Shown here in pieces: positions 1 to 12,400 of a stretch of 64,000 nucleotides of DNA. How positions within the stretch are numbered: the first letter of the stretch is position 1; each line of letters opens with the position of its first letter. The position numbers were made by a program, and so were the translations under genes. The notes below the pieces were generated by a model. That model saw only the letters and a list, made by a program, of their open reading frames with translations. It made no database searches and had not been told where the DNA came from. The stretch comes from Rallus limicola (Eukaryota > Chordata > Aves > Gruiformes > Rallidae), in the NCBI GenBank assembly GCA_022605955.1, contig JAKCOZ010000001.1, forward strand, positions 81,704,520-81,768,519, written 5' to 3'.

Positions 1-2
1 AC

Positions 3-185
3 GATCTGATTGATTCCATGCAGCTTCGGCGGCAGGAGATGACCATTCAGCAGTCGCTGGGCATGCAGTGCCCCGATGATGAGTATGGTGGGTATGGTTA
101 CCATAGCTATCACCAGGGATACCAGGAAGGTTACCAAGACGACTACCGTCACCACGGAAGTTACCACCATGGATATCCATACTGA
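3..185 (+). CDS. CCDC80: C-terminal end of a plus-strand gene, probably CCDC80
   Basis: The window opens inside a coding exon. Reading from base 3 gives 60 codons ending in TGA at 183-185. The peptide starts with an Asp-Leu-Ile-Asp charged stretch with an RRQEMT motif, then changes into a tail extremely rich in Tyr, Gly and His, with repeated GY, YHxGY and YQ(E/D)(G/D)Y units, ending HHGYPY. I assign it to CCDC80 (also called DRO1/URB), a secreted matrix-associated protein with sulfiredoxin-like DUF4174 domains. The main reason is synteny: CCDC80 lies tail-to-tail with SLC35A5 in human 3q13.2, exactly the arrangement here. None of the protein's domains is visible because the window starts too late, so the gene name rests on position and on the tail's general look. 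A different Tyr/His-rich tail protein cannot be excluded. Confidence 0.7.
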   Translation, partial: DLIDSMQLRRQEMTIQQSLGMQCPDDEYGGYGYHSYHQGYQEGYQDDYRHHGSYHHGYPY

Positions 186-760
186 AACCAGCAACTTAGC
201 CTCCGACTGCCCCGTGTCTGTCTCCTAATAGCTATCCAAGCCATAGGTGGCCGGTTGCAGAAAGTCTTCCCAGGCCACCTAGATATCCATGCCTCCTCCT
301 TCTACTGTTCAATCAAAGGACTTTGACCATTTGCCTTCTCAAAAACACAGAAGTCTTTACAGTGAAGCAATTCAAACCAGTAGTATTGAAGCTTTAAACA
401 ATAAAGACTCCTTTATGTTTTTAAACCTTTATAAACAAAGGGCATCAGCAGGTGCTATTCGTACTAAAACCAACCAAAAAAACCCCATAGCCACAGTCCA
501 TGGACACTACTGTAGGGCAGGACACAAACTGTCCAACAAATACTGCAATGCTCTTTTTAGCAATTTTTTTCCCTAAGGAGAAAAAAAAAAAGTGTATTTA
601 TTGGAAAGTGGGATTTTTTTTCCTTGGTGCTCATGAAGACAAGCAAATAATCACATTTCAGGCCTTTCCCAGAAAAGGAACATTTAAGAAAGAAGCATGG
701 GGGGAGGCTCTTTAATAACAACAATAATAATAAAAAAATACTTTTGAAGTACCTTCTTGT
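186..760 (+). other. 3' UTR of the CCDC80-like gene (end not certain)
   Basis: Non-coding sequence follows the stop at 185. Candidate polyadenylation hexamers AATAAA occur at 400-405 and 729-734. Either could end the transcript, and a longer UTR is possible. Short open frames in this stretch have no recognisable protein and are treated as chance. Confidence 0.45.
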
Positions 761-3700
761 CTAAAAAGACAGCATCCCTTCTACAGTGCATTGATATTGT
801 AATTAGCTGACTTTATCAATGAAAATTGAGAATTTATGGCTATGGCAGGACTTGTTCCAGAACAATACAATGTAAAGTTCTTAACTAAATGCTTGCTGCA
901 TGGCCATTTATTCTTTTAATTAAGGTCCCTGTTCTTTTAGGTCCTGCCCACCTGACAGCTAAATCCAAGTTAATGAGAGCTAAGTGGAAACACCAACCAT
1001 AGTTAGCATTGTGGGAAATACGTGAAACTGAAAAGCATTATTTTCATCAGGAAAAAATTCTCATTCACTTGTATTTTAAATGAGTTGTAACTAGCTCTCT
1101 ATAATAATGTTTTTAATTCAGCTATTGCTCTGAATTTCAAATTTCCTTCTACCTCTTCTTCTCATACCCTCTCCCACAGAAAAAAAAATATCTAGACTAC
1201 ATGTTTATAAAAGTATTTGGAAATAATTTGTTCTGCTACTAAACCAGCTCTATTTCTGGCTGAAATGGTCTATTTCTTTCTGAAATGGTTTTCTTCTTCC
1301 TTCTCATTGGTGTCTTTTGAGCATTGGATCTGTTGCAGCACCCTGCTCTTACTGAAATCAGTGGCAGGAGCCGAACGCGTAGCCACGCTTTCAACGCCAT
1401 CTGGGTTAGATTTCTAAATGTTAGAGACACAGCAGAAAGAGTCAAAAATATCCTGGAAGCTAAGGTATCACACAAGCCTTCATAGTGGTACTTCTGATGT
1501 TGAAGGCATGCCTGACCAGTCACAGCTCTTTTTATGAGGTGATGTGGGTGTACATGCCACCACAGACCCATACAGCAGGGTTCTCCTACTACATTTTGTC
1601 ATCACAGCAGTAGCACAGGAATAGGGAGAGAAGCTACAGCTCTAAGCTGGCCAGAGCATGGTTTGGTTTTTGGGGTTTTTTTTGGCCCAGGTGAAAAAAG
1701 TGGGTAAATCAACAAGCTCACCCAAAACAAGGTGTCATCTTAGTCAAAAAAGGTCAGACCTTGCTTGCCTTTCTGAACATCAGAAAGGCAGACAGATGGG
1801 AAGAGGGAGCAGGTCTGGCCAGTTCTTCCTTAGCTTTACAAAGCTGGTGACCCTCTGGGACAGGCTGCCCGCCACACCACAAGGTGTAGTTGGCACAGGG
1901 TACAGCTCCCGACTTGCCTCTCTGGGTGACTGGAGCTAAGTGGGGAAAGGCAGGCATCTGACAGAGAGGACAGCTGCCTGCAGAGAGCTTCCAGGCTCTC
2001 CCTTACCTACAGCACTTCCACAGCTGAAAGCAGCGAGCAGGGAAATTAAAAAAAAAACCCAAAGAGGAACCATAATAAAAAAAATCACAGAACTGAAAGG
2101 TTTCTAGAAGAAAATAGGAGGTTCCATAGCTCAGTTTTAGAAAACAAATGCTTATTGCATCACCGTATCAAGGTCAGTTGCCTAACTTCCCTTGCCCAAA
2201 GGAAAAGCAGAGGAAAGAATACCAGATGTCTAACAGCCACCTCCTATAAACAGAAAGAGAAGCACCTTTGTTACGTCTTTTTTCCAGGTGTTCAACTTCC
2301 CTGTAACCTTGTTTTTCACGTAAAATCTTTAAATGAAAGCCCTTTTAACTCATATCATGAATCATGGAAACTACATGTCCTGTGCTGAGCAACAGGAGGC
2401 AGTTAGCTTACAATATAGAGTGCATTACCCCATCCAAACTGCCCCCTCTCCTCCCCCCAATTCAAAGTTATGCAAGTACCAAACCCAGCATAGGCATTCT
2501 GTGGGAATTGTATTAAAAAGACAACTCCAAACAAGCTGTCCGCTCATAAGGGAGGTTGGGATGGGCTCTTACCCAAAACTACACATTCAAATATTCACAG
2601 AATTTGAGGAAGGCTCAATATTACTCTACATTCTTGTGCAGTTTCCTGCCTTCATTACAAACTGGCTCAAAATTACCAGAAACTTTTAGCAATCACTTAA
2701 AATCTTAACTTTGCAACCTACCTCTCCTTGGAAAAATCTGAAAGCAAACCCTCAAAGAACACCAAGCCAAAAAAATCCTTTCAACATATAGTTTTCTTGA
2801 AGACTAGAAGCATTCAGGAGCCACAATACTCCAAATTGAGATCTCATGTTGCTAAACAAAATTTATATCCAAAGCACTGGATCTGTCCCCGCAGCATCAC
2901 TCTAAGGACAGACTCACTGGGATTAAAGTCCTATTTCCAACCCATAGTGGGGAGATTCCACATGATTAAAACCAAACTTTTCTTCTTATATGTACTCTTG
3001 TAACATTTGATTCAGCTCCAAGATGGCTGTTTTCATCCACAGGCTGTCTTTCAAGCACCAGGGTTCAGCTGCTACATTCACAAAGTAGCTTAAATTAACC
3101 AAAACAAATACTGCTTTATTTGGCTTGTTATAAAAAAAGAGTAACATGAACACATCTCTCTTCCTGAGAGGTTTTATGAACTATTTTCTCAAACCTGGAG
3201 GGAGGAACCTAACATCCTCAGTGGCAATGACATTCAAACATTTGAGAATCTAGACTCTAAATCACAGCTTAGAAAATGCTTGCTTTGTCCAATGCATTCA
3301 TTAAAGACCATGTGTCAAACTAATGCTGCTTTCCAAAGATCTCCTCATAAATTTCCCTATGGTGAAAAATAGTAGGCCTTTCAACATGGAACTGGTCAAC
3401 AAGCTTACAGTGGAAATACTTAATCAGGTGGGACTCATACAATCTCTTTGAAACATGTAGCTCCATAGACTAGCTCCTCCCTTGCTAACCATGGCTGCTC
3501 TCCAGCTGACTATCATTGACAGTGGCTGTCTCTAAAAAATCCCATGTACACACTGAATCCAACTACTACCATAGTTAGTACAGCTGTAGAGAATTGCATG
3601 TTTATACTTCCAGGTTACTTTACACACTTTCTTATTGGTAAATTGATGCAGATCCTTACCCATTTTTAGACAGCGGGTAACTTTCCTGTTGCTGCAAAGG

Positions 3701-4339
3701 GGATGTACAGTTCTCCTCCATTATTAAAACAAACCTGCCTGGCCAATCCAACAGAATCTCTAAGACCCCCCACCTGAAAACAAGAGAAAAGAGCTTTGTG
3801 TGTGAGACAGGACCAACTCTACAGTGAAAGTAAACACTTGCATCAATCTGGTATCTTTGTGCAATCTAAGGCTTTAGAAAACACAGTGGAATTGGTAAAA
3901 TACACAGTGGGGAAAAATCATTAAGCAGGCCAAGAGCTGCAAGCAAGACCTACGTGTGCTTTATAAAATATGCACATCAGCCATTTCTGTATCTCCTTAA
4001 GGAAGATGTTTCAGGCAGAAGGGTCAAACACAGGGTTTCTAAGGCGTTCATCGTTTGTGTGATGCTGTGTCATTAGAGGGATGAGGATGATTTCCACATT
4101 CTGACTTTAATGCAAGGCAAACCTTTCTGGAAAAGCTGATGTAAGAAGCTCCTGCTCCTGTAAATGCAATCTATAGCTAACAGTACTTTCACTCTTTTTG
4201 AAAATACCTGCTGAAGTCGGTAGCTATGATTGAAAAAGGCAATGAACTCAGGCAGGCATATATTGCAAGGCTGTATGTAATAGGAAAAAATGAAAATCTC
4301 TTATTGCAACTAAGTCTCAACAGTTTGAGCTCTTTTTTT

Positions 4340-4385
<46 letters not shown>

Positions 4386-5755
4386 TGCACTGAAATTTCA
4401 TTTCCCAGAACAGGACATCATAAACCAATGAAAATCATGTTTCTGGAATTTATACTGAAATATGCTTTTCTAATTCATTCTGTACAGATGCAAACAAGCA
4501 GGATTCCTTTTGTTGAAGCACACTACTATAAAAGCACAATGAGATCAGCTGTAAAAAATGTTTCAACCACAACAGTAATTTCACGTGGTACAGTTATTCT
4601 TAATATATGCTAGAAAAACCTAATGCTCCCAGAAAAAAAAAAGCCAACCAACTATGAATCTAAAATTGACAGTCATCAGCCACATATGGAAACAGGCAGT
4701 CTCCCTCGATGGATCTGTGACAGGAGGTATGTTAATTGATATAGCAATGAGCCATCAAAACAGCGTGCGTTAAGTAAGCTGTTACACACAGAGCCTGGAA
4801 ACAGGATGGCAGAGGGGAACAAAGACAGGACTGTCTTCAGTCCACAGAGAGCTGCATCACTAACTGATTACTATACACTGTGGTATGAGGCTTTGACACT
4901 GAACTCATTGCTTATCTTCTTAAGAATTCTTTTGACAGTATCTTTCAGCTATGAAAGACATGTTTCTGATGGGAGGAAATTATAAACCAACATCTCTTCC
5001 ACTGTTCTGAGAGAAGAAGCTTTAGGAACATACCCCAAATCCCTTATCTGCAGCCCTACGCCACTGCCCCTTTAAAAATTCTTCAAATTACTTGGAACCT
5101 ATTTTTCATCTCACTCAAAATACAATCCAGCAGACGCCTCAACAGGGATTCCAAGATCACTATGCCTGGCACTCTGCAGAACGGCTTCTCTCTTTACAAA
5201 ATGACTGCAAGACCTTCGCAGTCTGACCGGGTGAAGCAACACCAAATGATACTACAACCCACAACCTCTTGCTCAGTGCTCCACATGTTGAGGGGCATCA
5301 CTGTAGCTACACGGGGGTTTTCCCAGTTAGCGGCCTCGGTGCCAACTAAGCCCCTACACACAGCCTTTCTAAATGCAAAAAAGACCCTAAGATGCACTGG
5401 TACAGTATGACACGTTTGTTTTATTCCAGCTCTTTCAAAGTTAGGCCACATAAGTTGCATGTAAAATTCACTACCTGCTACAAAGGCATTCCAGATTTCC
5501 ATTTCCCCAGACACTGGGAGGCAGGCACACAACAGTCTCACACTGAAAATGTGAGGAAAGCCAGTGGCTGAAGGCAGTGAAATCTATTCTGCTCTCAGCC
5601 ATATCAGAAAAAAAATCAGAAAGAAAGGACTCCACAGGAGTCAGTACAGAGTTCCAGTGATGTAACAACAGGAATGAAAACAGAATTAACACCATTCAAG
5701 TCACACTCTAGAGATCTGTCTGTCTGAAGGATCAATATACCCTTAACCCAATTTT
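761..5755. other. Intergenic spacer between two convergent genes
   Basis: About 5 kb of AT-rich sequence between the 3' ends of CCDC80 and SLC35A5. Apart from the TG microsatellite at 4340-4381 I see no exon-like segment with matching splice sites, no RNA gene and no recognisable transposon. Open frames of 60-120 codons here lack conserved motifs and are considered random. Confidence 0.6.
4340..4381. repeat. (TG)n microsatellite
   Basis: About twenty uninterrupted TG units follow a short T run. It is a simple dinucleotide repeat of the type that varies in length between individuals, and it lies in the spacer between genes. Confidence 0.95.
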
Positions 5756-6386
5756 TTTATTATACATTCTTAAGTGAAAGTTTGATGAGGTTGATTCAGA
5801 AGGACTCTTTTACTCAGGTAGGGATATGTTAATCTGAATTGCTAAAATACAGTAAAACAGTCAATATGCCTCATTATTTGTGAGGTTATTAGTAATATCT
5901 TAAGTCCTGGAAAGAAAACTTATTGAAGCACTTGTACACTGGAAGATGTGGCAAAAACATAAAGCAATCCTCCTATCACTTCTGCAAAGTGAAGAACAGT
6001 TCTCTTTCTCCTTTGCTAACTGAGAAATTCATCTAGGAAGCTGCAGTGACTCAGGACAGCCAACCGAAGCGGTGAAAGACACGTGGTTAGAGTCCAGGAT
6101 TGCCTTCCACAACGCAGCACGTCACCCAGAGCACTGAGTCCAGGGTCCAAGCCTCATCTTGTATGCATCAGCTATCTTGTTTCTTTCAGCAGATTTTTAA
6201 CTCCTGGTTTACATGGATAGGAAGAGGGAATGCAACTCTCCACATATATGACTTGAATGCTTTCCTTACATCCAGCCCCAAAATAGTCCCAGTTGCTCTG
6301 CAAGTGGGGAAAAACAACCCTTCTCTATGTTAATAAAACATTAACATTCTCTATGAGTAACAGCACTCCTCTAAGCCAGCCTGATG
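5756..6386 (-). other. SLC35A5: Likely SLC35A5 3' UTR
   Basis: On the minus strand this follows the SLC35A5 stop at 6389-6387. The first polyadenylation hexamer downstream (AATAAA on the minus strand, TTTATT on the plus strand) is at 5761-5756. A second lies at 5425-5420. The first would give a 3' UTR of roughly 0.65 kb. Which one is used cannot be decided from sequence alone. Confidence 0.5.
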
Positions 6387-6455
6387 CTAGAGGGAGTCTT
6401 CATCTGTATCCATGTCACTGCTTGGTTTGTTCAATCTCTCAAATTCTTCTCCATC
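6387..6455 (-). CDS. SLC35A5: SLC35A5 coding exon 6 (C-terminus)
   Basis: Acceptor TGTAG precedes DGEEFERL at the exon start; 22 codons then TAG. It encodes the acidic tail ([11 protein letters not shown]) facing the cytosol, matching the human ending DESDEDTF in character. It joins exon 5 in phase 0. Confidence 0.93.
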   Translation of the reverse strand, partial: DGEEFERLNKPSSDMDTDEDSL

Positions 6456-9400
6456 CTACAGGAAGCAGAAGCAGAGAGAACAATGTGAGCAAAAGTTATC
6501 CTGTTATTAATACAGCAAAGCCCAAACAAAATGAAGTTCATCTTGAAGGCATCTCTTACAGAAAATCAAAAACCTCTAACTTTAATCTGTTACCAGTTGT
6601 GTTACAATCTTGCTCTAGGATATACACACTCATAAAAAACACTCCCTGTATCTTCATGTCTTTGTAGTGACTTAGTCCTTACAACAGCTTGTAGCTCATT
6701 CCTTCTCCAGGAAGCCTGCTCACATAGTGCTATTTGTTTTTACCACAGCTGCTCAAGTGTACGTACTAAAATACATTAACACCTGGTATACCAAAAATAT
6801 ATGACTTCGTGTTATTTTAAACAACAACCTAAAAAGGCACCATATGGAATTCCTGAAAACCATCTTTTCCAAGTTCGACGTTTCTCAGAATTAAAGGGAG
6901 ACAGCACTCTCTGCTGTTTGCAAAGTGTATTACAGAACACATCTGTACAGGCAGACTGAAAGTCCAGAGATGTTAACCCTCTCCCTTTAGAGTGACTGCT
7001 TAGCACTATTAACGACATACCTAAGAGCAAGTCCTCCCCATCATGTCCTAGTTAACTATATTAATATTCAAACTAGGACAAAAGCTACGAACAGGCCTGA
7101 AGGAAATGTTTTGTGGTGAAAAAAAACCCATGCTAAAAATCTGTATTTAAACATTACATTTTTGTCTTGAGGTATCTTTGATTCTTAAGGTAGAAAGAAT
7201 CAACCTCAAATAAAGTAACTTCTTCATAATACAGGCTCAGCTACACAATTTATCAGTTCTACTTAAGTACAATTATTTCCCAGGCTTCAATCCTAATTAC
7301 TAGATGCCCAGGACCAGTAAAATATTTTTGTTAGAAAGGTTCCATGAAAAGATTTTTACAAAGCTGGAGCTGCTCACAGGACTGTCTACAGTCACAATGC
7401 TTACCCAGGCTTCAGGAATTGAAAGAGTGGAATATGCAAAGCAATACCAAATCAGTGTGAAAGATTTTAAGAAATACTGCAGAGTTCTGGTGTATGAGTT
7501 ACAGGAAGAGGCTGGCCACATGCAAAATGAATCTTCCAAACATTCCAGAGGATAAAGGGAGGTGAAACAAAAGAGAAACCAGAGGAGATGAGTACTGAAA
7601 AGCCTTACCCCACTTGACCTCTCCCATGCATCTCCTTTGACGAGTTTGCCCCTTTCCCGCAGATTGGCATATTCCAGACCTCTTGGTTTACTGGCATTAT
7701 AAATGAATATGGACAGAAGCACCACAGGAGCTTCCAAAAAGAACTCTAGAGAAGGCCTGAAGTCAAAGATAATGAAAGAGACGGTGGTGATGATAACCGT
7801 GGTGATCTGAGCAGTCATAACATGGAACATGTTGTCCCGGAACTTCAAGATGAAGGCTACAGACAGCCCCAGGAAAGCTGTGACAAATATGAGAGCCACC
7901 GAGAAGATGTTGTGCCCATAAAAGAAGCCACAATTTTCTATCTGCCTTCGGTCCTTAGCCCTCAGCCCTAGCATAAGCCCATTGAACAGCACCCCAAAGG
8001 CATACAGTTTGCTGTTCTGCGTGAAGATGCTTTCAGCAAGCTGATCCCCATCCTTCAAGATCTTTTCATTGTAGATGTTAGCCAGGGCAGAAATGAAACA
8101 CTGCAGAAGAATAAGCAGATGGCCCAGGTGGAGGCGGAGAGGTTTCAATGCTCCTGCCATGGTACTGGTGACATTCCACTGGAAGCTGGGAAGGAAACTT
8201 GGTGCTACACAGTTGCCCTTTTCCTGGCATGGTTCCTCAGGTCTGGCATCAAGAAGGCAGTGGTTAGATGGACTAAAAAACATGCTGTGATGGAATCCGT
8301 GTGCAGCTAAGCTTTGCTGATGGCCTCCAGTTCCTCGAGTCAGGGCAACGATGGACAGGAACAAAATCACCAGAGATGCCCACTGCACCCAAGAGAGTTT
8401 TCGCCTACGAGCAGACAAAAGAGCCGCAGAAACACAGCGTCACAAATTAAATGATAGAAGAACGAGCTCTATACACATAAAAGACATCATGCTACAGATA
8501 AGGAGACAGAAACAGGTGCAAAGAAAAATCTTGTTTTTTTCAGAATTGACATTAAAATGCTCAGATGCAACACACTTTTCAATGGCAAGGGGTGCGGGCA
8601 GCCTGGCAATCACAGACCTACAAGACAGAGTGTTCAAGCAAAGTCTTTTCAAGATCTTGTTAGTTCTAGATACTGACTGCCTGGCAACTTAAAAGCAACT
8701 GCTGTCTCCATGGGAACACAGATCTGATGGATAAAAAGAAATCACTGACATTTAATTGCCCTCTTTCTTTGGTAAATGTTTACTACATTTCACTTTTCCC
8801 CCATTACTTTCTGCCCTTTTATAGTACTTTATGACAGTAAATCATATAAATATATGGAGGTTATTTGTAAGACTGTTAGAACTATTTATACTATTTTTTG
8901 ACTCAAGCAAAGTCTGTTTATCTTGGGGAAAATGAGAAATACAGAAGATTAAGTTAACTGTGACATTAGGAAAAACATGAAGCTAAACAACTGAGAAAAA
9001 ACATTTCAAGTCAGACTATTAGACACTGTTTTGGTATATTAGCACTTGGAGAAAAGGCACCTTTGCTCCACATTCAGCTTAAGTGACTTTTTAGTAGAAT
9101 GTGAAATTAATATACCCATTTCCCTGCCAATCTTTTCTAAATCTAAATCATGACTCATCAGGTGAGGTGGAATACACAGGACAGAGTCTGGTGTTTGTCA
9201 TACTGTTGTGGTTTAACCTAGCAGGCAACTAAAGCAATACATCCGTTTGCGCCATTTCCCTACTTCCAATGGGATGGGAGAGAGGATTGAAAAGGAAAAG
9301 ATGAAACATGTTGATTGAGATAAAGACAGCTTAGTAGGACAGACAAGGAAGAGAATAAGAAGAATAAGAATATACAAAAGAAGTGATACACAGCCAGCAC

Positions 9401-12400
9401 AATCGCTTACCACCCAGACACAATGCTCAGCTAGCTCCTGAGCCATGCCACCTCCGGGCCAGCTTTCCCTAGTTAAACACTAAGAATGATGTCATATGGT
9501 ACCGAATATCCCTTTGACCAGTTTGGATCAGCTGCCCTTGCTGTGTCCCTTCTCAGCTTCTTGTGCATCCCCTGCCTCCTCATGGACAGGGCAGTATAAG
9601 CTGAGAAGTCCTTAGCTACCCGGCAACAACTAAAACATCAGCGTGTCACCAACATGATTCTCATCCTGAATCCGAAACACAGCACTGTACCAGCCGCTAG
9701 GAAGAAAATTTAACTCTATCCCAGCTGAAACCAGGACACACACAAATTATGAGAGAGACATAATTACTTTATAAAACATACTATGCAGTTGACCAGACAC
9801 ACATCAGGACTGGAACAGTGTTATTTAAGACATTTCATTTTTACATATCTCATCCCCTCTTGTTAGATCACATTCACATTTATTTCCGAATTACATCAGA
9901 CTGGAAAGAAGAAGAGATTCAGTGTAAAAATTAAAATACCCAATCCTTAATTCTGACCATCCAACAGCTGCATAACCATGATTTCTGTTGTCTTCTATTA
10001 CAGTTGACCAAATGTGTAGGATATATGTAGGGACTCCTAACAAGCTACTAATTCCTGTACTTTCAGATGTAGAGAACAAAGCCGTCTCTCCAAGTTGGTA
10101 TAGCCACAAGAGAAGGGAATTACTGTTCCGGTCAGACAAAAAGAACCTGGCTCAACATCTTTGTCAAGGCTGGGAAGATACAAAAATTTACTTTAGTAAA
10201 CAGTACTTACTTTAGCACCATCCTGAAGAGAAGAGCTGTTGTTATAATAACAAAATTTGAGAAGAGCACTGCCATTGCCTACAAAGAGAGGGGAAACAAA
10301 GTTAGACTCCAGACACAGCTCGGATGTCAAAAGCCCACCAACTTTAAGCACTCACCTTTCTGCACGGCAGTAGAATAACACAGCCCTAAAATGACATTCA
10401 AATCTCATTTTGAAACCTGAAGAAAACCACAGAGCCTAAGTTCCACTGTATTGGGGAAAACTGTACTGAAACAAAGATATGAGAAAACTAATCCAGTAAA
10501 AACCTACTTAACAGAAATTAAAATGGTTCAGCTTTCTGTCAGAAAGCTACGCCAACCAGTCAGCTGCAAAAACATCTGCAGCAGCACTAAGGAAGAGGCT
10601 GCTCCAAAATGAAAATAAGAAAAGAATAGGGGAAAGTGAGACTGCTTCTGGCCACAGTACCAGCTTGCAGTACTCCTGAAATCCCAGCCTTTCCCAGTGG
10701 ACAAGGCACTTGAAAAAAATAAAGTCCTTGTTTGTCAAGCTGTTTCATTTCTCAAAGGTAAGGAGGTGCTCAGCTTGAATTTTCAAGCCTGCAACTGTAC
10801 TAAAAAATTCACCTATTTCCAAGTACAACTGAAGAGAAGTCCAAAGTTTCTAACTTGGAAATAATAATGACAGTATCCTAATCCATGGCCATGATCTCAG
10901 GTTGCAAACTCCTTGTTACAATGTTTGTCTTTTTGGTCTCTGTTAGACACTCTATAGTGGACGCTGGGCACTGCAGTTACTACTAAACATCAGGATCTAC
11001 CGGCACCAGTGGGGAAAAAGGTTCCTTTTAGGGGGTGGTGGTGTTTCCCAAATTGTGTGTTATTTAGGACTACCCTGAATAGTCAGTACATGTATAAGTC
11101 TAGGCATTTGACCTCTTTCCACCGATTCAGCCTTAAGAGTAAGATGACCATTTTAGGGAATTTTACATAAAAACATGTATGAATTCAGAAATGCGAAACA
11201 CAGATTTCATCTTGAACTTTCTCACCTGCATTTCTACATTTCCAATGCTGCAACAGCAGAGCCTTTTTCATTAACCAGAGGCAAAACACCAGTCCTTTCC
11301 CCCCATTACCTTTCTTCCACTCTGTTCCAACACGCTATCTACTGAATAATAAATCTCATGAAACATCACAACACAGGGTCTTAAGTAAGCTGAAGAAACA
11401 CAAGACATCTGTCTAAGAAGCCACAGTTTAATCTTCCAGTTTGCAAGATTACAACACAATATTCATGTTAAGTGAATGCTGTGGAAGGAGAAAATTACTG
11501 ATTCATTATTTTTGTTTATTCAACAAGTGAATCTGGCAGAAAATGCTCTGCAAAAAAGAGGCTCAATGCAAAATGTACAAGTGTTCCATGCATACTCTGG
11601 GTTTGCTTTACAGTCAAAGCCCACATCCAATATCTCTGCTGACATACATGATCAAAACCTGTAGCAGAACAGTTATAATTAATTCATTTTGCATTGCTTT
11701 GTTCTTGGAGGCTTCAAGGGACCTCTTTCCTCGATGAGAAGGAATAAGGAAAAAATTTACCAGAAATCACTGTGCCACTAGCTTACATTTTTACATTTCC
11801 TTAGTCTCAGGAAAAAAATAGTAGTCTCATCAATAGGAACTGTTAGCCACCAAATACCCATAGTTTTAGCTGAAGCTTCAAGCAAAAAAAATAAAAATCA
11901 TCTCACCAAAGCAACTGCTCACCCAGGTACTACTTGTTCCCAAAACTATTTAGTCTTTAAAGCCACGTGAAACAAAGTTCATGCCACATCAGGCCACTTT
12001 CTTTCAAGCATCTCAACTCCACCTTTGCACTTTCAAAGCCTTGTACACTGTTGAGGTATTCTGCCTTAGAGACATTTAGTTATCTCTTCAAACACTTCGT
12101 TATCATGGTAATGTTACCATTTCTGCTAGGCCTCCCAAAATACATCCAGTTAAAAGCCCTAAGACATTAAAAGTTCCCAAAAAGAGGAAGCTTAGAGCAC
12201 GTGTTCTGGGGGGAGAGAAGCAAGGTGCGTGGGGGTACATGTGTGCAAAAAATAACAGCTCTGTGTGTTATACAAGATGGCCTTAACTGAGCCAAATCTG
12301 ATTGCTTAAGAAAGCAAGAGAGTTTGTGTAACCTTCTAAACATCAGGCTTTGCTATTACAAACATTACAGCTGAATTTCCTCCTAAAGTAAAAAATTAAA

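Noticed and set aside
8351..8692. Plus-strand open frame of 113 codons opposite SLC35A5 exon 5
   Set aside because: Overlaps the conserved antisense exon, has no motif and no splice context; a shadow frame.
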